Shown here in pieces: positions 1 through 10,651 of a DNA stretch of 64,000 nucleotides (the stretch's first letter is position 1; each line of letters begins with the position of its first letter). The DNA comes from Panax quinquefolius (taxonomy: Eukaryota > Streptophyta > Magnoliopsida > Apiales > Araliaceae). The position numbers and the translations under genes are program-made. Location of the stretch: NCBI GenBank assembly GCA_020205615.1, contig CM035163.1, forward strand, positions 46,345,652 through 46,409,651, written 5' to 3'. The notes under the pieces are model-generated. The model saw only the letters and a list, made by a program, of their open reading frames with translations, ran no database searches and was not told the origin of the DNA.

Positions 1-127
1 GCATCACGGGCAGAAAATTTTTTTAGGACGTCCGTTTAAAAAAAAATAATATTATAAAATTTAAGTAAAACAAATAACTTTATATATAATATATTCTATT
101 TTTTCATAAAAAACAAAATTTATTATA

Positions 128-160
<33 letters not shown>

Positions 161-223
161 TTACCACTCCTCTGAACAAGTCATCTCCTCCCTCCTAGTG
201 AACAAACTTGATTCCCACCAAAA

Positions 224-278
<55 letters not shown>

Positions 279-332
279 AACCAACATTAATCTATCAAAC
301 ATTCCTCCCCCTCGTGAGTCAATCAGTTCATA

Positions 333-378
<46 letters not shown>

Positions 379-1156
379 CTCATAACACTATTATTTTGAA
401 AAATAAATAGGTGGGGGGTCCATATAATAAGCAAAATTTTCAACAAATACTTCATAAAAATTCCCTCAATATTTTTAACAACCTTTATTCATATTATTAT
501 AACTTACAATATTAACAACCAGGTCGTTCCTAGGAAGAGGAGGCTTTCCAATAAGGATTTCTCCCTATTGGCGCGCAATTAGGTAACCAAACCTCTCCTT
601 GACAGAACTTCTAGACATTGTCAATATTGCAAATAATAATATTAATAACTTTGTAGTCTCAATTATTGACTTAATAATATAAAATATCATGCAGATGATA
701 TTGTGACAATAATTGAATCAATAATATGAGAGATATGATGCAGCAATTAATGTAGCAATAATTGAGTATAACTGAGTGACTTCTCATGTAAGCATCAATA
801 ATCAATACCGTGTGATACTATGCAACCACGCGTAATACTGTACTTTTAACACCGGTTATTTTAACAGTTAACGATAAAACTTCCGTCGTTATTTTCATAA
901 TAAGATATTTCTATCGTTTTCTCATTCCGACAATAATTACGTTGTGGGGTCCACCAATGATTGTGTCGTCGTACGAATATTTCTTGTTAAAACAAATATT
1001 CCCCGACCAATCGAATATTATATAACAACTTGCTTACTTTGCAAAGTTCATAAATATTACCCACAACTATAACATTATAACAAATTCAAACCTTAATATT
1101 CAAAAATGATATTTATAGAAAAATTCATCTTTATTCATATAAGTTGGGGTCTTACA
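1..1156 (-). repeat. Element A 3' LTR, partial
   Basis: The sequence matches 17441-18571, the distal part of A's 5' LTR, base for base over long stretches, including the first bases GCATCACGGG. It ends in GGGGTCTTACA, the minus-strand LTR start TGTAAGACCCC. The window opens inside it, so the other half is missing. It holds two TA-dinucleotide tracts and no gene. The small open frame at 195-455 on the minus strand is only the translation of those tracts. Confidence 0.9.
231..376. repeat. Two TA microsatellite tracts in the LTR
   Basis: Runs of TA lie at about 231-275 and 338-376, separated by non-repetitive LTR sequence. The matching LTR copy has shorter tracts at about 17675-17704 and 17767-17792, plus a run of G at about 17727-17738 not seen here. 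The tracts therefore changed length after the two LTRs were made. Confidence 0.9.
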
Positions 1157-1170
1157 ACCTCCCCTTCTTA
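1157..1170 (-). other. Element A polypurine tract
   Basis: On the minus strand this reads TAAGAAGGGGAGGT, directly before the 3' LTR start TGTAAGACC. A purine run in this position primes plus-strand DNA synthesis in LTR retrotransposons. Similar tracts precede the LTRs at 7445 and 40767. Confidence 0.8.
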
Positions 1171-1545
1171 TGAAATTTCGCCCTCGAAATTAGGGTACAT
1201 ACCTGGTATGACGAAGAGGTGAGGATACCTTGACTTCTTTTCAGATTCTAACTCCCAGGTCATTTCCTAAACATCATGGTTTCTCCACAAAACTTTGACT
1301 TGAGGTATAACCTTGGAGCGTAGAATATGTTCATTCTTATCCAAGATTTCAACAGGTACCTCTTCATACATTAAATCTTCTGCTATCTCATCTAGTTCTA
1401 ATTTAATAATGTGGTTCGGGTCTTTCACATATTTACGTAACATAGATATGTGAAAAACGTTATGAACACTGAAAACATACTTAAGCGATAAAGCGAGTCT
1501 ATAGCCACGCCCTACTCGATCGAGGATTAAAAATGGGCCAATGAA
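1171..1545 (-). pseudogene. Element A integrase C-terminus and chromodomain, broken
   Basis: The minus-strand translation continues from integrase into a region with VEILDKNEHILRSK, then VKVLWRNH and MTWELE. It ends with RYPHLF close to the polypurine tract. This is the layout of the C-terminal chromodomain of plant chromoviruses (family knowledge), which steers integration toward chromatin marks. A TAG stop replaces the codon just before EMTWELE, and small shifts separate it from the integrase frame. It is about 120 codons, not functional. The assignment rests on the WRNH...TWE signature and its position. Confidence 0.75.
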
Positions 1546-2717
1546 TCAAGGATTGAGCTTTCCTCTCTTTCCAAATCTCGTAACTCCTTTCCATGGAGCA
1601 ACACGTAACAACACATGATCTCCAATATTGAATTTCATGTCCTTTCGATGAAGATCAACATAACTCTTTTGTCGATCTTGTGAGGTTTTTATACGTTGTC
1701 GGATCGTTTGAATCTTTTCAGTAGTCATACGTACCAAATCTGGTCCCAACAACATTGCCTCACCCACCTCATCCCAGCATACTGGAGAATAACACTTTTT
1801 TCCATACAACGCCTCAAATGGAGCCATGCCAATACTTGCTTGATAACTGTTGCTGTAGGAAAACTCCACTAATGGTAAGAACTTGTCCCAACTTCCCTTG
1901 AAGTCAAGGACACAGAGTCTTAATAGATCTTTAAGAGTTTGAATAGTCCTCTCTGACTGTCCGTCCATTTGAGGATGATATGTCGAACTAAATCGTAAAT
2001 CCTGCCCATAGCTTTCTGCAAACTGACCCAAAACCGTGAAGTGAATCTTGGGTATCGATCAGAAACTATGGATACATGCATACCATGCAGTCTTACAATC
2101 TCATTTATGTACATACAAGCAAGACGTTCAAGTGTATAAGTTTCTCGTATAGGTAAGAAATGAGCAGACTTGGTCAATCTATCAACAATGACCCAAATCG
2201 CATCTATGCCTTGAGAAACCTTGGGAAGACCAGTAACGAAATCCATGGTAATGTGCTCCCACTTCCATTCCGAAATTTCAAGTGGTTGCAATGGACCTTT
2301 TGGCATTTAATTCTCCGCCTTGACTCGTTGACAAGTTAGACACCTTGAGATAAACCCCGCTATCTCTCTCTTCATATTGCTCCACCAAAATGTATGTCGA
2401 AGATCATGATATATTTTGGTACTCCCAGGATGGATTGCAAATGGTGTGTTGTGCGCCTCCGTCATGATTTTATACTTTAAATCAGGGTTATTAGGAACAC
2501 AAAGTCTGGAGTTGACTCTAAGTATTCTTTCTTCATTGATTTTTGCTTCCAGAATAGCACCTTCTTGCACCTTCTTCTTCATACGCATCAGCTCCAAGTC
2601 TGTAGCTTGAGCAGCTTTAACTTTATCGATTAAAGTCAGTTCTACTCGTATATTTGCCATCATCACGTGGTTCCCTGGAGTCTTTAACTCTATCTCCATC
2701 CTTTGCAAGTCATACAA
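1546..2717 (-). pseudogene. Element A integrase, frameshifted
   Basis: Three overlapping open pieces (2717-2307, 2306-1920, 2031-1546) together cover a Ty3/gypsy integrase. In the first, the N-terminal HHCC zinc domain is visible (HNTPFAIHPG, then CLTCQ). In the second, the catalytic core begins with ITMDFVTGLP and continues to IVSDRYPRF, giving the first two acidic residues. The third supplies the glutamate in DGQSERTIQTL and then the C-terminal domain (YVDLHRKDMKFNIGDHVLLRV). All three DDE residues are present, but a frameshift lies between the second Asp and the Glu, and a stop lies between the zinc domain and the core. It would have inserted the cDNA into the host genome. Confidence 0.88.
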
Positions 2718-2726
2718 GATAGGCCT

Positions 2727-3247
2727 TTACGTTGACAATATCGTACTCGTACCTGCATATGCTCTTCTACTCAATGCGTCAGCTACCACGTTTGCTTTTC
2801 TAGGATGGTATTGAATGGTATGATCATAATCTTTCAACAGTTCAAGGTAACGTCGTTGCCGCATGTTGAGTTCCTTTTGGGTAAAGAAATATTTGAGGCT
2901 TTTATGATCCATACAGATATCCACCTTCTCTCCATACAGGTAATGCCTCCAAATCTTTAGTGCAAAAACGACTGCTGCCAACTCTAGATCATGAGTAGGA
3001 TAATTCCTCTCATATTCTTTAAGTTATCGTGAGGCATAGGCTATGACTTTCCCATGTTGCATGAGAACACATCCTCACCTTTTCTGAAGAAGCATCACTT
3101 GAGATGACAAATCCCTCCGAGTCGATGGTATTGCCGAGCAGTCTTTGAAATGAGTCTCCTCTTGAGTTCTTGAAAACTCTTCTCATATTCCTCGCTCCAA
3201 CCAAATTTTGTATCTTTTCGAGTCAGCTTAGTTAATGGAGTAGCGAT
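2727..3247 (-). pseudogene. Element A RNase H, broken
   Basis: The downstream part (2981-2727) encodes [23 protein letters not shown] sequence, then [20 protein letters not shown] and [10 protein letters not shown]. These are hallmark stretches of Ty3/gypsy RNase H and its connection to integrase. The upstream part (about 3204-3019) keeps VISSDASS, which carries a catalytic Asp, but is shifted out of frame. It degraded RNA in the RNA-DNA hybrid during reverse transcription. It continues directly from RT and is inactive because of the shifts. Confidence 0.85.
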
Positions 3248-4109
3248 TCAAGAAAATCCTTCCACGAATCTCCGATAATAACCCGTTAAGCCCAAAAAGC
3301 TACGTACTTCGGTTACTAACTTAGGTTGCTCCCAGCTTTGAATTACTTCAATCTTTGCCGGGTCAACAGATATTCTGTGATTTGATATCACGTGCCCAAG
3401 GAATGCAACTTCCTCAAGCCAGAACTCGCATTTCTTCAACTTGGCATAAAGCTTATTTTCACGAAGCTTTTGGAATATCAGCCTCAAGTGTTGCTCATGA
3501 TCTTCACGACTTTTGGAGTATATGAGAATGCCATCAACAAAGACAACCACAAAATGATTCAAATATTCCTTGAATACTCGATTCATCATATCCATGAAGG
3601 CGGCAGGAGCATTAGTCAATCTAAAGGACATGACTAGGAATTCATAATGCCCGTACCGAGTTCTGAAAGCCGTCTTTTTATGTCTTCGGTTTTAATCTTT
3701 AACTAATGATATTCAGAAGAAGATCGATCTTTAAAAAGAATTTGGCGCCTTGTAACTAGTCAAACAGGTTATCAATACGTGGCAATGGGTACCTATTTTT
3801 GATGTTGACATGATTCAACTCCCGATAATCAATACAAAGTCGCATACTCCCATCTTTCTTCTTTACAGATAGAACATGAGCACCCCAAGGAGACGTACTA
3901 GGACGAATGAAACCGATGTCTAACAATTCCTGCAGTTGGGTTTTTAACTCCTGAAGTTCAATAGGAGCCATTCGATATGGGGCTTTGGAAATGGGTTTTG
4001 TACCGGGTTCAAGGTCGATACAAAATTTAATTTCACGCTCTGGGGGTAGGCCAGGAAGTTCTTCAGGGAATACGTCAGGAAATTTATTAACAATAGAAAT
4101 ATCATTCAA
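3248..4109 (-). pseudogene. Element A reverse transcriptase, broken, YVDD changed
   Basis: Two open pieces cover the RT. 4109-3756 holds the fingers ([42 protein letters not shown]). 3631-3248 holds the palm and thumb ([39 protein letters not shown]). The stretch between, about 3632-3755, is shifted and decayed. The catalytic box reads [11 protein letters not shown] where the family has F/Y-V/I-D-D, so one metal-binding Asp has become Gly. That change alone would abolish polymerase activity. Confidence 0.9.
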
Positions 4110-4550
4110 AACTGACGTATTTTTTGTTTAAATCCGTGACATGAGCTAAGAAAGCTTGACAACTATTTTTCAATAAACGAATAGCTTTATGGCTTGAGAT
4201 GACATTGATTGATTTTAATGGTTTGGTTGCTTGAATTCACGTAATAGGTTGGTTAGGAATATGAAAGCTAACAACCTTAAGAAAACAATCAATTTTTGTA
4301 TGATGAGTAGTTAACCAATAAATCCCTAGAATTACGTCAAATGCAAGTATTTTCAATAAAATAAGATCGACAGGTAATGTGAGGGTACCTATTTGAACCA
4401 AAAAGGACTAATAAACAGTGGATGTAATGAAGATTTCTCCAAACGGAGTTTCAACAGATAAGTTAAAGTCTAATTTCTCCAGAGTCAAATTTAAATGTTG
4501 AGCGCAAGTAGGAGAAATAAAAGAATGGGAAGAATCGGTATCAAATAAGG
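4110..4550 (-). pseudogene. Element A aspartic protease, broken
   Basis: The minus-strand translation gives YTLFDTDSSHSF, then LEKLDFNLSVETPFG, and LAFDVILGIYWL further on. This is the retropepsin fold of Ty3/gypsy elements (active site DTGSS, flap, ILG). Here the glycine of DTG is Asp, and a stop splits the ITSTVY*S region. It would have cut the Gag-Pol polyprotein. The gene is cut exactly at the active-site end by the insertion of B. The upstream codons resume at 13546, where gag ends in INSSEV. Confidence 0.8.
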
Positions 4551-4555
4551 TATAG
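4551..4555. repeat. Target-site duplication TATAG of element B, left copy
   Basis: TATAG lies directly before TGTGACGCCCC here and is repeated at 13541-13545 directly after GGTCTCACA. Joining the flanks restores the A reading INSSEV-YTLFD, which supports both borders. Confidence 0.95.
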
Positions 4556-7444
4556 TGTGACGCCCCCAAAATAGGTATACATCACCTATTCTAAGTCGCC
4601 AAATACATGGTACATAATACAAATACAAACTTAATTATACAACTGTCGTGTAATATACTACAATACATATGCTGTGAGTTTTAATACAAATATTGTCATC
4701 TAGATAATATCCATACTCAATTGAGTCCTCATTACATTAATTATCATACTATTTAATAGAATAGTGAGGACTACTAATGCTATTATCTGGACCGTCACTC
4801 CGTTCCCCAACTAGTCCCTGCTACGTTCTCATTTCCTGAAGAGAACAATGAAAGTAAAAGGGTGAGCTCAACTAGCCCAGTAAGAAATATTATGACTAAG
4901 ATAATGCGTAATAAATTATCATTAGTCTTCAACAATGTTAAACCGATAAAATACAATAGACATCAAGTTTAACTACAATGTAAATAAGCAATCCATTAAT
5001 AGAGTCAAGTAGAAATAAAATTTACTATCTTTTATGATTTAAAAGGTTTTCATCACTTTTATCGTTGGGACTCGACAATAAATAATCCACATCATCCCCC
5101 GCACTACTACTTAAGGATATTCATTAGTATCTCAACCACAAATTATCCATGCACTACGGCCAAGGATATTCGTGTATTCACCAATGGTCATGATCATGCC
5201 AACAACTGTCCATCAATGCACTACAAGCCAATGAGGACTTTTATCACATCATTTGTAACATTACAGTCATGATTACACCGAATAATCCCTGGTCATAATC
5301 ATACCAAGTCCATCTATGCACTACATGCCACAGATGACTTTCAAAAAAATATAAACATGAGGATGATGAGAATGATATAAGAATTCAATAAAACTAGTTC
5401 CAGAATTAATTTATTCAGGAACTAATAACGTTCAAATTGTCAACATGATACTTCTTTGTAGAGTAAAATTCAAGAATGCTCAGAAGAATATTTCAATGAA
5501 AAGATACTGGATGAAGCGCAAAATCAAGGATATTCCACTAATTTCATGGAGTATAGAAGTCAAAACTTTAACCAACTGAGTATAATAAAGAATGGAATAA
5601 CAAAATAAATCACCATGCATGCGGTACTTCACATAGATAGGTTATTCCAATGTAATAATAAAATAGAGAACCAGTCCCACGTAAAAAAGCATTGCATGTG
5701 AGGATATTCTAATGAATAATAAAGAATGGAATAACAACAGAAATCACCATGTATGCGGTACTTGGCATGAGACATGTTATTAAAATGTAATAATAACTAA
5801 TCGGAACCAGTCCCACAGAAAAGCGCAAAGATGTGATATTCCAATGAATAATAATGATGTAACCGTGTTCTACAGAAACGCATGCATACATGATATTCCA
5901 ATAGAATAATAAAGACGGAATTAGGTCCGGCGTAAAATGCACAGACATGATATTCCAACAGAATAATAAAGACGGAACCAGTCCCCTATGTAAAAAGCGC
6001 ATTGACGTGGATATTCCAATGTAATAATAAAAATGGAATAACAAAAGAATTTCACCAAGTATAGGGTATACCGCGTATACAGGTTATTCCAACAAAATAA
6101 TGAAAAAAATGGAATAACAGAAGTTCTCTTTATGAATACGAATGAAATAATACCCCTTACCTCAAAAGAAGACTAGATACTGGAATAGTGAGGTAGCAGA
6201 CTTCCAGTATTCCAGTAGCAGACTTTAGTGAATTGGTGAGAAATGAAGGAAGAATGAGCTTCTATTTATAGAAAAATATAGTTTCGATAATTGGACGTTT
6301 TGAGGCTCGAAAAATTACAGTACAATACCTCCAACTTTTCTTTCATTTTTAATTTAGTCCTGCAAGTATTATCAAACTTGAACCACCTCCCCTAATAGTA
6401 AATAATGTGAATCAATAGTTCAATCATGTGAATTAATAGTTATAATCATGTGAAAATACGAAATATAGTATAATACCTCCATCTATACCTCCCTTTTTAA
6501 CTTAGTCATACATGTATTATCAATCTTGCACCAACTCCCCTAATAATAAGTGAATGTGACTCAATAGTACACACATGTGAACACATAGTTATATAAGCAT
6601 GTGAATTAGTAGCAATTAATTGCTCATTTATCTGATAAATTACCCGATTTATCAATATAACCCCCAGACATCAATTATCATCAGAATAGATGTCGATTTC
6701 AACTAACACCAATAATCCCAACACAATGGAACTATCAAATTCATCTTTAATCAACACGAACTTATTCATCATTAATATCATAACTCACAATATTTAACAA
6801 CCAGGTCGTTCCCAGGAAAGAGGGGACTTTCCAATAAGGATTTCTCCCTATTGGCGCGCAATTAGGTGACCAAACCTCTCCTCGATAGAACTTTTAGATA
6901 TTGTAAATATTGCAATTTAATAATATAAATAACTTTGTCGTCTCAATTATTAATTTAATAATATATAAAATATTATGCAGATGATACTGTGACAATAATC
7001 GAATCAATAATACGAGAGATATGATGCAAAGAATTATCAGAGTAATAATTGAGTATAACCGAAAGTGACTTATCACGTAAGCATCAATAACCAATACCGC
7101 AGTGTGCTACTATGCAACCACTCAGACATCGTACTTTTAACACCGGTGTTTCAACAAATAACGATAAAACTTCCGCCGTTATTTTCATAAAATATTTTTT
7201 GTCGTTTTCTCAATCGACAATAATTCCGCTTCTGGGGTCCACTAAAGATTGTGTCGTCGCATTTAATATTCCCCGTTAAAATAAATATTCCCCCCACCAA
7301 TCGAATATTATATAACAACTTATGCTTTTGCAAAATTTATAAATATTACCCACAACTATAACATTATATCAAATCCACACCATAATAGTAAAAAAAATAT
7401 TTCGAGAAATTTAAATCTTTATTCATAAACTTTGGGGTCTCACA
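4556..7444 (-). repeat. Element B 3' LTR
   Basis: It begins TGTGACGCCCCC on the plus strand and ends GGGGTCTCACA. It aligns along its whole length with 10652-13540. It holds a block of about 130-bp imperfect repeats (about 5585-6125) and a TATA box at 6263-6270 (minus strand). No gene is seen; the open frames inside are translations of the repeats. Confidence 0.92.
6263..6270 (-). promoter_or_regulatory. LTR TATA box, element B 3' LTR
   Basis: TATAAATA on the minus strand, in the context CTATAAATAGAAGCTCATTC. It is conserved at the same place in all full LTRs of this family and lies upstream of the purine-rich GAGAG leader seen in the H copies. It is a predicted core promoter. Confidence 0.7.
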
Positions 7445-7458
7445 ACCTCCCCTCCTTA
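7445..7458 (-). other. Element B polypurine tract
   Basis: The minus strand reads TAAGGAGGGGAGGT immediately before the LTR start TGTGAGACCCC. It is the predicted plus-strand primer. Confidence 0.8.
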
Positions 7459-8118
7459 TGAAATTTCGCCCTCAAAATTTATGTACGTACCTGGTATGTC
7501 GAAGAGGTGTGGATACCTTGAATTCATTTCATATTCCAACTCTTGAGGTATAACCTTGAATACCTTTATCGTCGAAAACATTACACGTTGCATACGTGCA
7601 TGCCCGATGTCCTCCGATTGCCTCTGAATGCATATCCGTCCCTAAAATAGCCATTTTAGGACTTTATACTGACCTCAAATCTCAGCACATAAAGAATGAA
7701 AGTTGTAGGTCTACTCATTATCTTTCCGAATCATCCTAAATCACCTCAATCAGAGTTCGTATGAAAACGTTATGCCCAATTTACTAAAGGACGTCCGAAC
7801 AGATTTTGGCTTAACACTTGACCAGCGCCTAGGCGCCCAGATTTGGCCTTGGGCAAGCGCCTAGGAGCCCAAGAGCAGAATCTAAGCGCCGAGCCTAGCG
7901 CCTTGGCGCTCGACCCTTGACACTTAGCTCCAATTTTCCAAATTTTGCAGCTTTTGACGCACATACTTCAAATCTTTATAACTTCTTCGTCCGTTATCGG
8001 AATTAGTCCATTTTCGAGGCTATGGAAAGCTTGTAACATGCTCTATAAAACCCCCATGATTTCATAATTTTTTAGATTCATTAATTATTTCGAAATTTAG
8101 CTCCAAAGTCCCCCAAAA
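7459..8118 (-). other. Non-coding segment inserted in element B's pol tail
   Basis: Between the integrase C-terminal remnant and the polypurine tract lies about 0.55 kb with no recognisable pol coding, followed by a short chromodomain scrap (RYPHLF region near 7500-7560). It contains a GC-rich cluster of the palindrome-like motif GCGCCTAGGCGCC (about 7825-7925). The same segment is in both H internals (about 40091-40640 and 45278-45830) but absent from A, so the B/H subfamily gained it. Its origin is unknown to me. The 64-codon frame at 7770-7964 is not conserved as an open frame in H. Confidence 0.65.
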
Positions 8119-8690
8119 CTAAGTTTTTACTAACAACGATACGTGAAAAACGTTATGAACACGCGACATACTTGGCGGTAAAATGAGTCTATAGGCCACA
8201 GATCCTACTCGATTGAGGATTTCAAATGGGTCAATTAAATTGAGGGTTGAGATAACGCCTTCTTGAACCTTCTTCTTCACATTCATCAGATTCGGGTCTG
8301 TAGCTTGCACGGCTTTAACTTTATCGATTAAAGTCTATTCTACTTGTATAGTTGTTATCTTCATGTGGGTCCCTAGAGTCTTTAACTCTATCTTCATCAT
8401 TTGTAAGTTATACAAAATGGGTTTTTATGTTAACAACATCACACTCGTAAACGCATACGATCTTCTACTCAACGCGTCACCACTACCGTTCACTCTTCCA
8501 CGATGATATCGAATGGTACGATCGTAATCTTCAATGTACTTTCGAGCCAATGTCCTTGGCGCATGATACGTTTGTTTTGGTTGAAGAATATTTAAGGGTT
8601 TTAGAAATAGGTTTTGTACTGGGGTCAATACCAAATTTGATTTCACGCTCTAGGGTAGGCTAAGAAGTCTTCAAGAATATGTTAGAAAAT
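8119..8690 (-). pseudogene. Element B pol remnant (RNase H end joined to integrase end)
   Basis: Minus-strand pieces read PIS-like RT N-terminus, then a jump to the end of RNase H (YDRTIRYHRGRV, GDALSRRSY). They go on to the linker MNVKKKVQEGVI and jump again to the integrase C-terminal end (FEILNRVGSVAYRL, MSRVHNVFHVSLL). Most of the RT palm, the RNase H core and the whole integrase catalytic core are missing. The same joints occur in both H internals, so these deletions were inherited and not made here. There are frameshifts as well. Confidence 0.8.
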
Positions 8691-8699
8691 TTATTAACA

Positions 8700-9240
8700 A
8701 TTGAAATATCATTCAAAACTATGACTCTCATCCATGACTTGGATAGTACGTCATATTGATATCTATCAACTTTCCATCGTCATTCACGACGTCGCCTACA
8801 GAAAGTCTGACTTCGGTGCATTCCACGCAAGGAAGTCAACAACGAAAGGATCGGGGCTCTTTACTTATGGCTTGATATGACAATGATTGACATTAGTGGT
8901 TTGGTTGCTTGAATTTGCATAACAGGTTGGTTAGAAATATGAAAGCTAACAACCTTACGAAAAGCATGATGAGTAGTTAACCAATCGATTTCTAAAATCA
9001 CATCAAAGGCAAGTATTTTCAAAGAGATAAGATCGACAGGTAACGTGAAAGTGTCGATTTGAATTAAACAAGATTAATAAATAGTGGAGGTAACAAAGGT
9101 TTCTGCTAACGAAGTTTCAACCAATAAGTCAAAGTCTAACTTCTTTTGAGTTAAATTTAAACGTTGAGCGCAAGCAAGAGAGATAAAAGAATGGGTAGAA
9201 CCGGTATCTAATAAGGTATAGACTTCGCAAGAATTTATAA
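8700..9240 (-). pseudogene. Element B aspartic protease, decayed
   Basis: The active-site stretch reads YTLLDTGSTHSF, with the DTG motif intact (near 9200-9225), unlike A (DTD). Downstream on the minus strand, the LDFDLLVET-like and ISLKILAFDVILEIDWL-like regions are recognisable, with substitutions and shifts. It follows gag and precedes the pol fragment. It could have been functional when B inserted, but the frame is now interrupted. Confidence 0.65.
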
Positions 9241-10464
9241 TTAACTAACCCGTGCTAACTTTGTTCGAGTCACTCGCTCTTTGAGAAGTCACGAAAAACG
9301 CTCTTCTTGAAACCACCGACTTTGTTTTATCCGTATCCGCCTTTGGTGCCTCCATCCGAGCTGAACTTGTCTTCGGTGAATGACAAAATCGGGCTAGGTT
9401 ACCTTTTCTTCCATAATTATAACATGCTTTGGATGGCATTGCGCAGTTTGAACTGATGTGTCCCTCCCCTCCGCATTTGAAACATATGATAGGTGGTCGT
9501 TCTCCTTCCTTAACAACGGGTGCTGGTGCTGACGTCTTTTCATCATTGTTGAATCTCCTCTTCTTGAAATGTCCATTCTTATTATTTTAGCCATGAATAC
9601 CACCGAAGTGGTCATCATTTCTGGCATGCTGATTCCCTCCACGCTTATTGTCACCGCTCATGATCAAGTATCACTAGTATTATCATTTTTCGTCGGCCGC
9701 TCTTTTGGTTGGGTTGACTCGTTATCGCGCTCCAATAACTGAGCCCTATTAACAACATCTGAATACAAACACAGTTTATGAGAGATAAGATATTGACGTA
9801 TCTTGGGTTTCAAACCTCTTAGAAACATTCGCGTCATTCTCTCCTCATTATCAACCAAATGAGATGCAAACTGGGACAACTCGACGAACTTGGCTTCGTA
9901 CTGCGACATGGTCATGTTGTTTTGCTCCAGCTTGATGAAATCTACCTCTTTCATGTGACGAATACTTTTGGGAAAGTACTTGTCGTTGAACAATTCTATG
10001 AACTTCTCCCAAGTCATCTTCAGTGTGGCAGGTTGAGTACGTTTTATAGATTCCCACCAGTAATCTGCCTCTGCACACAACATGAAGGTGGAAAAGGAAA
10101 CCTTTTTCTCCTCGGAGCATCCCAAGACATCAAATATCTTACAGATCTACTTTATCCACGTCTCTGTCTTAAGTGGTTTTTGCTCTCCAAAAAACTCCGG
10201 TGGTCGCAGTTCCTTGAACTGCTTAGCGGTGACCGTTAGCGAGTTGTCAGTGTTTCCACCTGCATTTTGGACATGAGTCTCTCTTGGTTGATGCTGCATG
10301 AATTGCAGAAAGCCTCTAAACATTCCATTGTTCATCATTTGGTCAGTGTTGTTGTTTGCATGAGGATTGTCGCCTTCTTGATGCACATTGTCCTGATTAT
10401 TGATCTTTGGAGACTCAACGGACTCCTTTGCTCCATTGATGTTCTCAACATTCTCGGATGCCAT
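9241..10464 (-). pseudogene. Element B gag, frameshifted
   Basis: The start is taken at 10464, where MASENVENINGAKES matches the start of A's gag. The N-terminal 110 codons (10464-10147) continue after one shift into the retrotransposon gag core (10125-9664), with ADYWWESIKRTQ, WEKFIELFNDKYFP and MTRMFLRGLKP. The nucleocapsid part has one CCHC knuckle in a shifted frame (CFKCGGEGH near 9470) and a second that is degenerate (CYNYGRKGNLARFC lacks one Cys and the His). Gag forms the virus-like particle in which reverse transcription occurs. The core looks well conserved compared with pol. Confidence 0.85.
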
Positions 10465-10631
10465 TTTCAAATACTGCCACAAAATAAGGGTTAATTAACA
10501 TATCACATATTATCCCTATACTCTGACCGACCAATTAAATGTCAAATAAACTTAGGTAGGTCATACTAGCGAAGGGATTCCCCATCTCTCCCGTCCTAGT
10601 TCTTGTCTCACATCTTAGCCAGGGATCATAT

Positions 10632-10649
10632 CCCTAAGCTTTGTTACCA
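10632..10649 (-). other. Primer binding site of element B
   Basis: The minus strand reads TGGTAACAAAGCTTAGGG, two bases after the 5' LTR. It pairs with the 3' end of initiator tRNA-Met (TGGTATCAGAGC). One base differs from the A copy (TGGTATCAAAGC). Confidence 0.85.
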
Positions 10650-10651
10650 AC

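Noticed and set aside
195..455. 86-codon minus-strand frame with IYIYIY runs
   Set aside because: It comes from TA microsatellites in the LTR; no homologous open frame is kept in the other LTR.
7770..7964. 64-codon frame in the GC-rich segment of B
   Set aside because: The corresponding sequence in H internals is not open in this frame, and the composition explains the lack of stops.
9859..10239. Plus-strand frame of 126 codons opposite gag (also 14179-14520)
   Set aside because: Both are antisense shadows of the conserved gag core. Their similarity to each other follows from gag conservation on the coding strand.
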